Of a stretch of DNA of 20,955 bases, positions 1 to 7,068 are shown in pieces. The notes below the pieces were generated by a model. The model was not told the DNA's origin and ran no database searches. It saw only the letters and a list, made by a program, of their open reading frames with translations. A program made the position numbers and the translations under genes. The DNA is from Candidatus Omnitrophota bacterium. Lineage in GTDB: Bacteria > Omnitrophota > Gorgyraeia > 2-01-FULL-45-10. Position 1 is the stretch's first letter, and each line of letters begins with the position of its first letter. The DNA is taken from positions 1 through 20,955 of the forward strand of contig JAKLDX010000005.1 in NCBI GenBank assembly GCA_022703295.1. The letters run 5' to 3'.

Positions 1-342
1 AAGCCCCAGCCATAACATATGAGAATGCAGCCTCTCGAGTTCCTGGACTATCGAGCGTATATAAAGAGCCCTCTCCGGGACCGCTATGCCGCCGATATCC
101 TCCAGCGCCTGAACGCACGCTATAGGATGGCTCGATGAACATATACCGCAGATGCGCTCAACGATAAATATGGACTGGTCGAAGCTTTTGGACTCGGATA
201 TCTTCTCGATGCCGCGGTGGTTATAGCCTATCCTCACATCGACATCCACCACCTTTTCGCCTTCCACGACAAGCTTATAGAATTCCGGCTCCTCCTGCAG
301 AGGATGGTAAGGGCCTATTGGAATATGCGCTTTATGGCTCAT
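1..342 (-). CDS. [NiFe] hydrogenase large subunit, group 4 (EchE/CooH/HycE-C type), N-terminal part only
   Basis: Catalytic nickel-iron subunit of a membrane-bound, energy-converting hydrogenase that interconverts protons and H2. Only the first 114 residues lie in the window; the rest continues beyond base 1. Reading the minus strand from the ATG at 342-340 gives MSHKAHIPIGPYHPL, followed at residues 63-68 by RICGIC and then SSSHP. This is the L1 motif (RxCGxC) whose cysteines bind the Ni-Fe site. Its presence separates a true hydrogenase from the homologous complex I subunit NuoD, which lacks these cysteines. The start overlaps the stop of the NuoC-like gene by one base (TAATG), so translation is probably coupled. 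The C-terminal L2 motif (DPCxxC) and any cleaved tail cannot be seen. Group 4 assignment rests on the NuoH/B/C-like neighbours. Confidence 0.92.
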   Translation of the reverse strand, partial: MSHKAHIPIGPYHPLQEEPEFYKLVVEGEKVVDVDVRIGYNHRGIEKISESKSFDQSIFIVERICGICSSSHPIACVQALEDIGGIAVPERALYIRSIVQELERLHSHMLWLGL

Positions 343-812
343 TATGCTTTCCTCGAATCTCTCTTCGGCACTACAAAATTCTTCCTTAACGGATAGACGC
401 CTTTCGGCCAGTCGTCGGGCAGCAAGAGCGGCCTCAGGTCCGAATTGCCGTCGAACTCGATCCCGAACAGCTCATGTATCTCCCTCTCTATCCACCAGGC
501 AGACCTGGTCACCGACGTTATCGAATCTATATGCGGCGATTCCTTATCCTTAAGGATCGCCCGCATAGTCACCACGAAACCCGCTCTATCAAGCGAGAAA
601 TGATAAAGTATCTCTATGCAGTCGAAATCATCGACAGCACTGGCTATGTTGAACCTCAAACCCAGTTCTTTGAATAAATATCTCGTGACCTCGATTATAT
701 CCTTTGGGTAGATATCGACATATGCCCTCTTCGCATTCTTCTTGTCCGTCTTCAGTATCTTGCTGCCGAACTTATTGCCCAATCCGTTCAGAACATCATC
801 CATTGACATCAT
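342..812 (-). CDS. Hydrogenase subunit homologous to complex I 30-kDa subunit (NuoC; EchD/HycE-N type)
   Basis: Structural subunit of the peripheral arm that sits against the large subunit in group 4 hydrogenases and complex I. The 156-residue protein has the family's conserved C-terminal block: SAWWIEREIHELFGIEF (about residues 104-120), then RPLLLPDDWP and YPLRKNF. It carries no Fe-S motif, as expected. It overlaps the NuoB-like gene by one base at 812 (TAATG) and the large subunit by one base at 342. The N terminus has three closely spaced methionines (positions 1, 2 and 4), so the exact start is uncertain by a few codons. Here NuoC and NuoD homologues are separate genes, as in Ech, rather than fused as in HycE. 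Confidence 0.9.
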   Translation of the reverse strand: MMSMDDVLNGLGNKFGSKILKTDKKNAKRAYVDIYPKDIIEVTRYLFKELGLRFNIASAVDDFDCIEILYHFSLDRAGFVVTMRAILKDKESPHIDSITSVTRSAWWIEREIHELFGIEFDGNSDLRPLLLPDDWPKGVYPLRKNFVVPKRDSRKA

Positions 813-1240
813 TATCTTTTGCTCTCCAATATCTTCTTTTTAAGTTTTACCAATGCCGCGATGACAGCTTCCGGCTTAGGCGGACACCCGGGTATGTAGG
901 CATCGACCGGAATTATCTCATCGAGAGGCTGGCCGGTATTGTAACTGTCTTTAAAAAGGCCTCTCGAAGAACCGCACGAGCCCCATACGATGACAAGGCC
1001 CGGTTTCGGCATCTGATCATAGAGCTTCTTTATCCTCGGTATCGTCATCCTGTTTGCCGATCCGGTACACAGGATAGCATCGGCATGTTTTATGCTCCCG
1101 ACGAGCACTATCCCGAAACGCTCAAGGTCATATCTCGGCGTAAGGCAGTCCAGTATCTCTATGTCGCAGTTATTGCAGCTCCCGCTGGACAGGTGAAAAA
1201 CGTATATTGAATTTGCCAGGATCTTTTCCCGTAATCCCAT
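812..1240 (-). CDS. [NiFe] hydrogenase small subunit, group 4 (NuoB/EchC/HycG type)
   Basis: Small subunit carrying the single proximal [4Fe-4S] cluster that passes electrons to the Ni-Fe site. In 142 residues the four expected cysteines are visible: C22 and C25 in SGSCNNCDIEIL, C89 in WGSCGSSRG, and C119 in PGCPPKP. The short length and absence of extra cysteines fit group 4 small subunits, not the larger soluble hydrogenase types. The gene starts directly after the stop of the NuoH-like gene (TAA followed by ATG) and overlaps the NuoC-like gene by one base, so the membrane and catalytic subunits form one tightly coupled unit. Confidence 0.93.
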   Translation of the reverse strand: MGLREKILANSIYVFHLSSGSCNNCDIEILDCLTPRYDLERFGIVLVGSIKHADAILCTGSANRMTIPRIKKLYDQMPKPGLVIVWGSCGSSRGLFKDSYNTGQPLDEIIPVDAYIPGCPPKPEAVIAALVKLKKKILESKR

Positions 1241-2179
1241 TTAATACCCCATATATGCGAGAACTACCGATATTACAGCCGTTATTGTAACTATTCCCCA
1301 GAAAAATTTCATCGCGTGGTCTATCCTCACCCTCGGGTTCGTGTTCTTGATCACTATCATTAAAAATAATATGGCCAGGTACTGAAAAATGTTCTTTATA
1401 AAACCTTCGGCGTTGAATTTTATCCCGCCGAAATAGAGCGTTATCAAAAATACCGGTATTATGAATAACATCATCGCCTTGCCGAGCTTAAAGATAGCAA
1501 GGGCCTTTCCCGAATATTCTATATAAGGCCCGGATATTATCTCTGTCTCGGCCTCTGCCATGTCGAAAGGAACAAACCCCAGCTTTGCCTGGATGCAGAA
1601 TACCATTACCAGGAATGACAGGACCCCTGAAAAGCTTCCTATCACAAGGCCGTTATTCTGGCTTGTTATTATATCTCCTATCCTTATGGCATACCCCGAT
1701 TTCATTATCGGGACGATGAGCGCCAGTATGAACGGCAGTTCATAAGACAACATAAGCTTCATCTCGCGCGATGCGCCGAGCGAAGCCAGCGAATTCTCCG
1801 AAGTGAACCCTCCGAGCATCAGGGATATCGACGGTATCATCAGAAGATAGACTATCACCACCAGGTCGCCTATAAATCCGCGTGCCGGATTGGCATTTAT
1901 GACAAGCACTATCGTGGATACCAGCGCAGCCCCCGCGGCCGCGATAACGGGCATCCCCAGGAAAAATACCCTGGAAACTCCTTCGGGTATCAGGGTTTCC
2001 TTATAAAAAAGCAGTTTGGCTACATCGATAAAATTCTGGTACCACGGCGGTCCTTTTCTCCACTGGAGGCGCGCGGTGACCTTCCTGTCTATCCAGCCTA
2101 TGAATAATCCCATGGATGATGAGAATATAAAGCCGGGAAACACCAGGAACAGAAATATGTATTCTACCGCTTTATTCAT
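1241..2179 (-). CDS. Membrane subunit of energy-converting hydrogenase (NuoH/EchB/HycD type)
   Basis: Integral membrane subunit that anchors the hydrogenase module and, by homology to complex I subunit 1, forms part of the ion-translocation path. The 312-residue protein is very hydrophobic, with about eight predicted transmembrane stretches. It has the family's cytoplasmic blocks GWIDRKVTARLQWRKGPP (about residues 28-45) and PFDMAEAETEIISGPYIEYSG (about 203-223), where the acidic run faces the small subunit. No NuoL/M/N-like antiporter subunit lies beside it here; one may sit past base 1. An AAGGAA stretch about a dozen bases before the ATG could serve as the ribosome site and lies right at the edge of the repeat element at 2199-2279. 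Confidence 0.93.
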   Translation of the reverse strand: MNKAVEYIFLFLVFPGFIFSSSMGLFIGWIDRKVTARLQWRKGPPWYQNFIDVAKLLFYKETLIPEGVSRVFFLGMPVIAAAGAALVSTIVLVINANPARGFIGDLVVIVYLLMIPSISLMLGGFTSENSLASLGASREMKLMLSYELPFILALIVPIMKSGYAIRIGDIITSQNNGLVIGSFSGVLSFLVMVFCIQAKLGFVPFDMAEAETEIISGPYIEYSGKALAIFKLGKAMMLFIIPVFLITLYFGGIKFNAEGFIKNIFQYLAILFLMIVIKNTNPRVRIDHAMKFFWGIVTITAVISVVLAYMGY

Positions 2180-2198
2180 TTCTTTTTATATTCCTTCC

Positions 2199-2279
2199 GT
2201 AAAATTTTTCGCCTCTTGTTGGAATGTGATGTGGCGAACCACTCGACACAGCACATTCTACTGTATCGAAAAATTTTAC
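2199..2279. repeat. Short palindromic element with terminal inverted repeats (element 1)
   Basis: An 81-bp spacer insert between the ferredoxin and NuoH-like genes. It starts with GTAAAATTTTTCG (2199-2211) and ends with its exact reverse complement CGAAAAATTTTAC (2267-2279), a perfect 13-bp terminal inverted repeat. It is flanked on both sides by CTTCC (2194-2198 and 2280-2284), which looks like a 5-bp target duplication, although the flanks are pyrimidine-rich. Inside is a second inverted pair, GAATGTGATGTG (2222-2233) and CACAGCACATTC (2247-2258), with one mismatch. No ORF is present. It resembles a MITE or REP-type element; the transcript would fold into a long hairpin within the hydrogenase mRNA. 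Confidence 0.7.
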
Positions 2280-2286
2280 CTTCCCT

Positions 2287-2793
2287 TCATTTTTTCTTCG
2301 CCGGAGCTTCTTCGATGCGCTCCCATTTATAACTTGTCTTTATAAGAAGGAAGTCGGACGCTTTAAATATCCGATCTTCCTTGTTTTCTTCAAAATCGCC
2401 GTATTTTATACCGCCGTGGGTGCAGGATTCGAGACATATCGGCGACTCCGATTCCTTAAGCCTCCCGAGGCAAAAATCGCAGCGCGTCGCTACGAACGGT
2501 ATCGTCTCCGGATATATTACGCCGAACGGACAGGCCCTGGAACAGGTCTTGCAGGACGTGCACCGCAGCATATAACGTTTCAGCATATTATAGTCCTGCA
2601 TCTCCAGCGCTTTCCATGGGCATGAATTCACGCACGGCGCATCACTGCAGCGCCTGCAAACTATGGCAAAGTGGGCAAATTCCCGCAAACTGGTTATGCC
2701 GTTATTCGCCGGATGCTGTATATAACTGCACAACATCCCGCACTCTTGGCACTCGGAACACGTATCCAGGTCTATCAGTAGTTTTTTAGCCAT
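2287..2793 (-). CDS. Polyferredoxin electron-transfer subunit (CooF/HycB/HydN type)
   Basis: Electron-transfer protein with sixteen motif cysteines, enough for four [4Fe-4S] clusters: C12/15/18/22, C46/49/54/58, C78/81/84/88 and C105/108/120/124. Such subunits bridge a redox partner to the group 4 hydrogenase core, as CooF does for CO dehydrogenase and HycB for formate dehydrogenase. In 168 residues there is no signal peptide or transmembrane segment, so it is cytoplasmic. Its place between the HydG-like flavoprotein gene and the membrane core suggests that it links the diaphorase arm to the hydrogenase. The lysine-rich tail ends just before repeat element 1. Confidence 0.9.
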   Translation of the reverse strand: MAKKLLIDLDTCSECQECGMLCSYIQHPANNGITSLREFAHFAIVCRRCSDAPCVNSCPWKALEMQDYNMLKRYMLRCTSCKTCSRACPFGVIYPETIPFVATRCDFCLGRLKESESPICLESCTHGGIKYGDFEENKEDRIFKASDFLLIKTSYKWERIEEAPAKKK

Positions 2794-2808
2794 CTTGGCT
2801 TTCAGCTT

Positions 2809-3627
2809 TTAATCCCAAATATTGGGCAAGTCTTTTATCTTATCATATGTAAATACCGGGCCGTCTTTACACGCATAGTAAGGCCCTATGCGGCAGTGGC
2901 CGCACTTACCTATGCCGCAGGACATGTTCTTTTCCATCGACAGATGGATGTTGCTGTCCCTGAAACCCAAGTCCAGCAACTTGAACGTGACGAACTTCAT
3001 CATTATCGGTGGGCCGCATACGATAGATACAGCCTCTTCCATGTTAACATCCAGGTCTTTCAGTATGGTCGTAACTATCCCGACATGCCCTTTCCATATA
3101 TCATCGCCGACATCTGTAGTGATCTCGATGTCTATGTGCTTGGCCTTTTTTCTCCACGAATCTATTTCTGTTTTATAAACTATGTCCTTGGGCGTCCTGG
3201 CCCCGTATTTCAGGATTATCTTCTTATAATCATCAACTTCGTTGAAGAGGGCATATAAAAGCGCCCTTAACGGCGCAAGCCCTACGCCGCCGCCCACTAT
3301 AAAGATTTCCTTGGATTTAAATTTTTCAAGCGGATAGCCGAGCCCGTATGGCCCCCTGAGGCCGACGGTATCACCCTTCTTCATCTGGTGAAGCAGCTTA
3401 GTGACCCGTCCCGCGCTCATTATCGTAAAATCCAGCACATCCTTTACATTGTGATTCGAGGACGGCGTAAACGGCGCTTCGCCTATCCCGGGGATGGTGA
3501 CATCCATGAACTGCCCTGCCTTAAAAGCTATGGGGCTTTTCGGCCTAAGCCTGAACGTCTTTATATTGGCAGTCTCTTCGGCTATGTCTACTATTTCTGC
3601 TTCTGTATATGTGTATGGGTTGTTCAT
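2809..3627 (-). CDS. hydG: HydG-like (sulfhydrogenase gamma / AsrB family) FAD- and NAD(P)-binding subunit
   Basis: Flavoprotein of the ferredoxin-NADP reductase superfamily that exchanges electrons between NAD(P)H and Fe-S clusters. The 272 residues show an N-terminal FAD-binding barrel (about 5-100, with GPYGLGYP at 92-99), a nucleotide-binding domain with GGGVGLAPLR (112-121) and CGPP (204-207), and a C-terminal [2Fe-2S] set C237, C242, C245, C253 within CGIGKCGHC and YAC. This architecture matches the gamma subunit of group 3b hydrogenases and AsrB of anaerobic sulfite reductase. No siroheme subunit (AsrC) is nearby, so a hydrogenase diaphorase role is preferred. No clear Shine-Dalgarno precedes the start, because a 7-bp repeat array fills the spacer. 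Confidence 0.88.
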   Translation of the reverse strand: MNNPYTYTEAEIVDIAEETANIKTFRLRPKSPIAFKAGQFMDVTIPGIGEAPFTPSSNHNVKDVLDFTIMSAGRVTKLLHQMKKGDTVGLRGPYGLGYPLEKFKSKEIFIVGGGVGLAPLRALLYALFNEVDDYKKIILKYGARTPKDIVYKTEIDSWRKKAKHIDIEITTDVGDDIWKGHVGIVTTILKDLDVNMEEAVSIVCGPPIMMKFVTFKLLDLGFRDSNIHLSMEKNMSCGIGKCGHCRIGPYYACKDGPVFTYDKIKDLPNIWD

Positions 3628-3630
3628 TTT

Positions 3631-3693
3631 AAGCTGTAAGTTGTAAGTTATAAGCTGTAAGCTTAAAGCTTATAGCTTAAGGCTAAAGCTTCA
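3631..3693. repeat. Tandem heptamer array (consensus AAGCTTA/AAGCTGT), nine units
   Basis: The spacer between the HydB-like and HydG-like genes is almost wholly a 63-bp array of nine 7-bp units in constant phase: AAGCTGT, AAGTTGT, AAGTTAT, AAGCTGT, AAGCTTA, AAGCTTA, TAGCTTA, AGGCTAA, AGCTTCA. Because AAGCTT is palindromic, the array can also fold on itself. It leaves no room for a normal ribosome-binding site before the HydG-like ATG at 3627. It resembles the short tandem heptamers of cyanobacteria and some uncultured phyla. Confidence 0.85.
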
Positions 3694-3697
3694 AATC

Positions 3698-4750
3698 TCA
3701 GTCATTGGGCGGTTTGTTCCATTTTCCGTCAACAAGGCCCTTCAATACTTCTCTTAAGTCGATATTCCCGGGGCAGGCGTCTATGCACCTGCCGCAGCCG
3801 GTACAGGCAAAATAGTTCAATGCTTTCGGGAAAAAATCGAATTTCTTCTCGAATCTGTTGCGTAATCTCTCATACAGGTGTTTTCTCGGGTTAGCGCCTC
3901 CGGCCACCCTGGCGAATGTCCTATAAAGGCATGCGTCCCATACCCTGTATCTCTTTTTAAAATTTTCTTTCGATCTCTCGTCGAACAGCAGAAAACAATG
4001 GCACGTGGGGCAGGCCAGATTGCATGCGCCGCATTCAACGCAGGTTGACGCGAAATCCTGCCAGAGCGCCGTCAGATTATAATTTTTCATGACGGCATCT
4101 TTTATCTGGGAGGTGTTCTTAGTCCCCCTTTTATTTATGAAATCCTTTATCTGCGCGGACACCCTGTCCCTGTTATATTGTCTTTTGTCTATATCCGCGC
4201 GGCTTGCCTTTGCAAAGAACATCCTGAAAGAGCTTATGAGGGAATTGCCTTTATCTGTCTCCGCTTCGACAACGAAATAATCATCCATTCGCGACAAGTT
4301 CATGTCGAAATATTTCTTAGGGTACGGCGCGCCGTCCATGGCGATGCAAAAACATGTCTCTTTAGCGTAGGTGCAGTCGTTCCCTATGAGCATCGTGCCG
4401 GACCTGCCCTTAGAGTAAAAAGGGTCCTCGTAATCGCCCTGTAAAAATACAAAATCCTGCAGCATCAGGCTGCTGAGGTCGCACCCTTTCACTCCCGCTA
4501 TTATGACAGGCTTAGAGCCTTCATTATGGACGCTCAGCATGCCTTCCCGCGGAGGGTTTATGAAAGATTTAAGAGGCTGGCTCTGCCGTATACCCCCCAA
4601 TTCTATTGAATCTTCCTTCTTGGGGTCGAAATCGGCAAAATGAAAGTTCTCGCCTTTTTCATACGGGACGATAACCCTATGCGTGCCGGATAACCTGCCG
4701 AACAGGTCAAAGAGGTTCTTTTTTGTTATTGTGTAGATTTTTTCCGTCAT
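3698..4750 (-). CDS. hydB: HydB-like (sulfhydrogenase beta / AsrA family) iron-sulfur subunit
   Basis: Iron-sulfur subunit that accepts or donates electrons together with the HydG-like flavoprotein. In 350 residues, two classical [4Fe-4S] motifs lie in the C-terminal part: C237/240/243/247 (CVECGACNLACP, followed by TCHC) and C316/319/322/326 (CTGCGRCIDACP). Upstream, C90 (KGCD), C126 and CFC (C133, C135) form the additional cysteine cluster seen in HydB-type proteins. The HydB then HydG order matches the beta-gamma order of archaeal group 3b sulfhydrogenase operons. Here they lead into a membrane hydrogenase instead of the soluble delta and alpha subunits. AsrA of a sulfite reductase is the main alternative, disfavoured by the lack of asrC. 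Confidence 0.88.
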   Translation of the reverse strand: MTEKIYTITKKNLFDLFGRLSGTHRVIVPYEKGENFHFADFDPKKEDSIELGGIRQSQPLKSFINPPREGMLSVHNEGSKPVIIAGVKGCDLSSLMLQDFVFLQGDYEDPFYSKGRSGTMLIGNDCTYAKETCFCIAMDGAPYPKKYFDMNLSRMDDYFVVEAETDKGNSLISSFRMFFAKASRADIDKRQYNRDRVSAQIKDFINKRGTKNTSQIKDAVMKNYNLTALWQDFASTCVECGACNLACPTCHCFLLFDERSKENFKKRYRVWDACLYRTFARVAGGANPRKHLYERLRNRFEKKFDFFPKALNYFACTGCGRCIDACPGNIDLREVLKGLVDGKWNKPPND

Positions 4751-4805
4751 AATCTGTTAAAAGATTGGAAATAACATTCTAAGCTCTTCGGTTTCTCAAG
4801 TCAAG

Positions 4806-5213
4806 TCAGAACTTTACTACCATGGCCCTCGGCGGGCATGCTTTCACGCAGAGCTCACAGGCTATGCATTTATCCGAATCAAAGATGACCTTCATGCTCT
4901 TTTTGTCTATATATAAAGCCCCCGTGGGGCATATCGCGATACATGCCCCGCAGTGCGTACATCTTGACTCATCCCTTGTCACATCCTGGCTTAGCGGCTG
5001 GATCTTCACGCCCAGGGAAGTGAGATACTTTACCCCTTCGGCGTAATTCTCCTTCTTCCCCTTTAATTCAAGCACCATAAGCCCCTCTTCTTTGGGAGTT
5101 ATCTTTGCCTGCAATATGTTAAAGGTGAGGTCAAAATCTTTCACAAGTTTATACGCTATCGGCTGATCCAGCAATTTATGCGGAAATGTCAGAACTATCC
5201 TCTTTGAGACCAT
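4806..5213 (-). CDS. NIL-domain protein with two [4Fe-4S] clusters
   Basis: A 135-residue fusion of an N-terminal NIL domain (about residues 1-76; the small ligand-binding fold also found on methionine ABC transporter ATPases) and a bacterial-type 2x[4Fe-4S] ferredoxin domain with C85/88/91/95 and C116/119/122/126. As I recall, in methanogens a homologous NIL-ferredoxin (MA1822) works with a DUF39 protein (MA1821) in making homocysteine from aspartate semialdehyde and sulfide. A strong AAGGAGG sits four bases before the ATG. It follows the UPF0280 gene, a known partnership. Its position inside the hydrogenase cluster also allows a role as an electron carrier. The DUF39 partner is not in the window. 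Confidence 0.88.
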   Translation of the reverse strand: MVSKRIVLTFPHKLLDQPIAYKLVKDFDLTFNILQAKITPKEEGLMVLELKGKKENYAEGVKYLTSLGVKIQPLSQDVTRDESRCTHCGACIAICPTGALYIDKKSMKVIFDSDKCIACELCVKACPPRAMVVKF

Positions 5214-5229
5214 AAAACCTCCTTTTTAA

Positions 5230-5340
5230 CTAAAATCTCAAAACTCAAATCTCAAAACTATAACTCAAAACTTAAAACTAAAATCCAGGTCCGAAGGACG
5301 CCAAAGCTTTGAGTTTTTAGTTCTAAGTTTTAAGTTTGTC
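5230..5340. repeat. Two heptamer arrays in inverted orientation (CTCAAAA and TTTTAGT-type units)
   Basis: The spacer between UPF0280 and the NIL-ferredoxin holds eight CTCAAAA-like units at 5230-5284 (CTAAAAT, CTCAAAA, CTCAAAT, CTCAAAA, CTATAA, CTCAAAA, CTTAAAA, CTAAAAT; one has 6 bp). A short GC-richer centre with the hairpin GTCC-GAA-GGAC follows, then five opposite-strand units at 5306-5340 (GCTTTGA, GTTTTTA, GTTCTAA, GTTTTAA, GTTTGTC). The arms can pair imperfectly, so the whole is a large hairpin. The second array abuts the stop codon of the UPF0280 gene. Confidence 0.85.
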
Positions 5341-6060
5341 TCATACCAGTTTTATCTCTCCCCAGCTTCCCATTTTATCTCCGGCTATAATCAGAACTCC
5401 CCTGATTCCTGAAACAGACTTCGCCAATGATATCCCTTCTTCTATGTCGGCGGCGCTCTTAACGGCATTGCCCGCCAGCGTCGCAACGGCATCCGCGAGC
5501 GCGGTATTATCCGAGATTATCAGAGCCGCGTCGGCTCGCCCGAAACTCAAAGAATGGCTGACCGTGCCGCTGGAAGTACAAACGCCGATACCATTTTCGC
5601 TCGGGCCTACCTCTATCGCTATCTTGCCCGTGAACGGAGAATTATCGCCTGCGTATATGCCGACTATCCTTTTTTTGGCGCTTCTGATAAAAATATCGCC
5701 GCCGTTCTCCACCACGATCTCGTTCGAGAACGCAGATAAGTCTCTGCCTACGAATTCGGCGACCGCTCCGGCCACAGAGGCCATCGGCCCGACTCCGGCC
5801 TTCCATGATGCGTCGCACATGAAATTTATTATGTCGGGCGCCTTATCTGCCGGCAATATAGGATCCAGCGCGTCATAAAAATCCGGGTGTTTTTTTATAT
5901 ACAGCTCGATATCGGCCCTGTTACTTAATATGGACTCGCGAGCCTGTTTTTCCAGCACTCTTCCGGCCAGTATAAAAAGGTCCGTCTCCCTCTCTTTGAC
6001 CTCAAACGAAACGAGGTCATCGCTCTGCACCCATCCCCTGTATGATCTCTCTTTAAACAT
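5341..6060 (-). CDS. UPF0280 / COG2122 family protein (ApbE superfamily)
   Basis: A 239-residue soluble protein of the UPF0280 family, distantly related to the FMN transferase ApbE. Characteristic blocks are GPMASVAGA (91-99) and VENGGDIF (117-124), followed by the glycine- and serine-rich TSSGTVSHSLSFGRADA. It has no signal peptide or lipobox, unlike ApbE. As I recall, the methanogen homologue MA1715 assists sulfide assimilation into homocysteine, and the gene commonly accompanies NIL-ferredoxins. It starts six bases after the HypE stop, so it belongs to the hyp-hydrogenase transcript. A flavin-loading role for the complex cannot be excluded; the family's biochemical activity is not settled. 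Confidence 0.87.
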   Translation of the reverse strand: MFKERSYRGWVQSDDLVSFEVKERETDLFILAGRVLEKQARESILSNRADIELYIKKHPDFYDALDPILPADKAPDIINFMCDASWKAGVGPMASVAGAVAEFVGRDLSAFSNEIVVENGGDIFIRSAKKRIVGIYAGDNSPFTGKIAIEVGPSENGIGVCTSSGTVSHSLSFGRADAALIISDNTALADAVATLAGNAVKSAADIEEGISLAKSVSGIRGVLIIAGDKMGSWGEIKLV

Positions 6061-6066
6061 ATGGCT

Positions 6067-7068
6067 TTAGCAGATACGCGGCAGCTGATCGCCGGAAAGC
6101 ATCTCCAATATACGCCTTCCGCCGCTTGTTGTATTAAGGTACACGAACCCTTTGTTCTCGCCGCAGACCTCTCCTATTATCCTGGAACCTTTACCGTTAG
6201 GGTCTTTGCGCATCACCGACAACACTTTTCCGGCGCTCTTTGAGGATACAATGACTATCACCCTGCCCTCACAGGCCAGATAAAGCGGGTCGAAGCCAAG
6301 CAATTCGCATGCCTGCCTTACCCCCCTAGTCACCGGCACATCTTCCTCATTCACCGCGATCCCGAATCGCCGGGACCTTACTATTTCATTCAGCGTGGTC
6401 GCAAGCCCTCCCCTCGTCGGGTCTCTCATGAATTTTACCCCGCCAGAAGAGCTTAATAATCTATTTATCATCCCGTTCAGAGGCGCAGAATCGCTTTTAA
6501 CTTCTGTCCCGAAAGCTATCCCCTCCCTTTTTGATAAAACACTTATGGAATGTTCGCCTATCCCGCCGCTCACTATCACAGAGTCGCCCGGCCTTATATT
6601 TTCGACCGCGAGGTTCCTGTAATACACCTCTCCTATGCCGCTCGTATTGACAAATATCTTATCACAGGACCCTTTTTCCACTACTTTCGTGTCTCCGGTG
6701 ACGACTTCAACGCCAGATCTCTTAGCTGCCAGCTTTATTGATTTTATTATCTTTTCCAGTATACTTTTGTCCAGCCCCTCTTCTATTATGAGACCAAGCG
6801 AGATAAATAAAGGCTTGGCGCCGCATACAGACAGGTCATTCACAGTCCCGTAAACTGCCATACTGCCTATATCGCCTCCCGGGAAAAATATCGGCTTAAC
6901 GACATAAGAGTCCGTGGTAAAAGCGAGTTTTTTCCTGCCGATCGTAAGTATCGCGGAGTCTTTTTTCTGATTCAGGGTCTTGTTATCCAGTTCTTTCATG
7001 AAGACGGAATCTATCAGTTGGTGCATCAGTTTCCCACCGCTTCCGTGGGACAGTGTTATCTTATGCAT
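6067..7068 (-). CDS. hypE: Hydrogenase maturation protein HypE
   Basis: Makes the cyanide ligands of the Ni-Fe site. The C-terminal cysteine is carbamoylated by HypF, then dehydrated with ATP to a thiocyanate that is passed to the HypC-HypD complex. The 333-residue protein has the family start with LSHGSGGK (7-14), the PurM-like ATP-binding blocks (TGDTKVVEKGSCD, then NTSGIG), and ends precisely in PRIC, so the essential C-terminal cysteine is intact. Its start overlaps the HypD stop by eight bases (ATGCATAA), which implies translational coupling. Confidence 0.96.
   Translation of the reverse strand: MHKITLSHGSGGKLMHQLIDSVFMKELDNKTLNQKKDSAILTIGRKKLAFTTDSYVVKPIFFPGGDIGSMAVYGTVNDLSVCGAKPLFISLGLIIEEGLDKSILEKIIKSIKLAAKRSGVEVVTGDTKVVEKGSCDKIFVNTSGIGEVYYRNLAVENIRPGDSVIVSGGIGEHSISVLSKREGIAFGTEVKSDSAPLNGMINRLLSSSGGVKFMRDPTRGGLATTLNEIVRSRRFGIAVNEEDVPVTRGVRQACELLGFDPLYLACEGRVIVIVSSKSAGKVLSVMRKDPNGKGSRIIGEVCGENKGFVYLNTTSGGRRILEMLSGDQLPRIC

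Noticed and set aside
1..2179. Respiratory complex I fragment (nuoH, nuoB, nuoC, nuoD)
   Set aside because: The NuoD-like protein has RICGIC, the nickel-ligand motif absent from complex I, and hyp maturation genes are in the same cluster.
3631..3693. CRISPR array
   Set aside because: Units are 7 bp with no spacers; it is a simple tandem heptamer array.
2809..4750. Anaerobic sulfite reductase asrAB
   Set aside because: The proteins are in that superfamily, but no siroheme subunit follows; they lead directly into hydrogenase genes.
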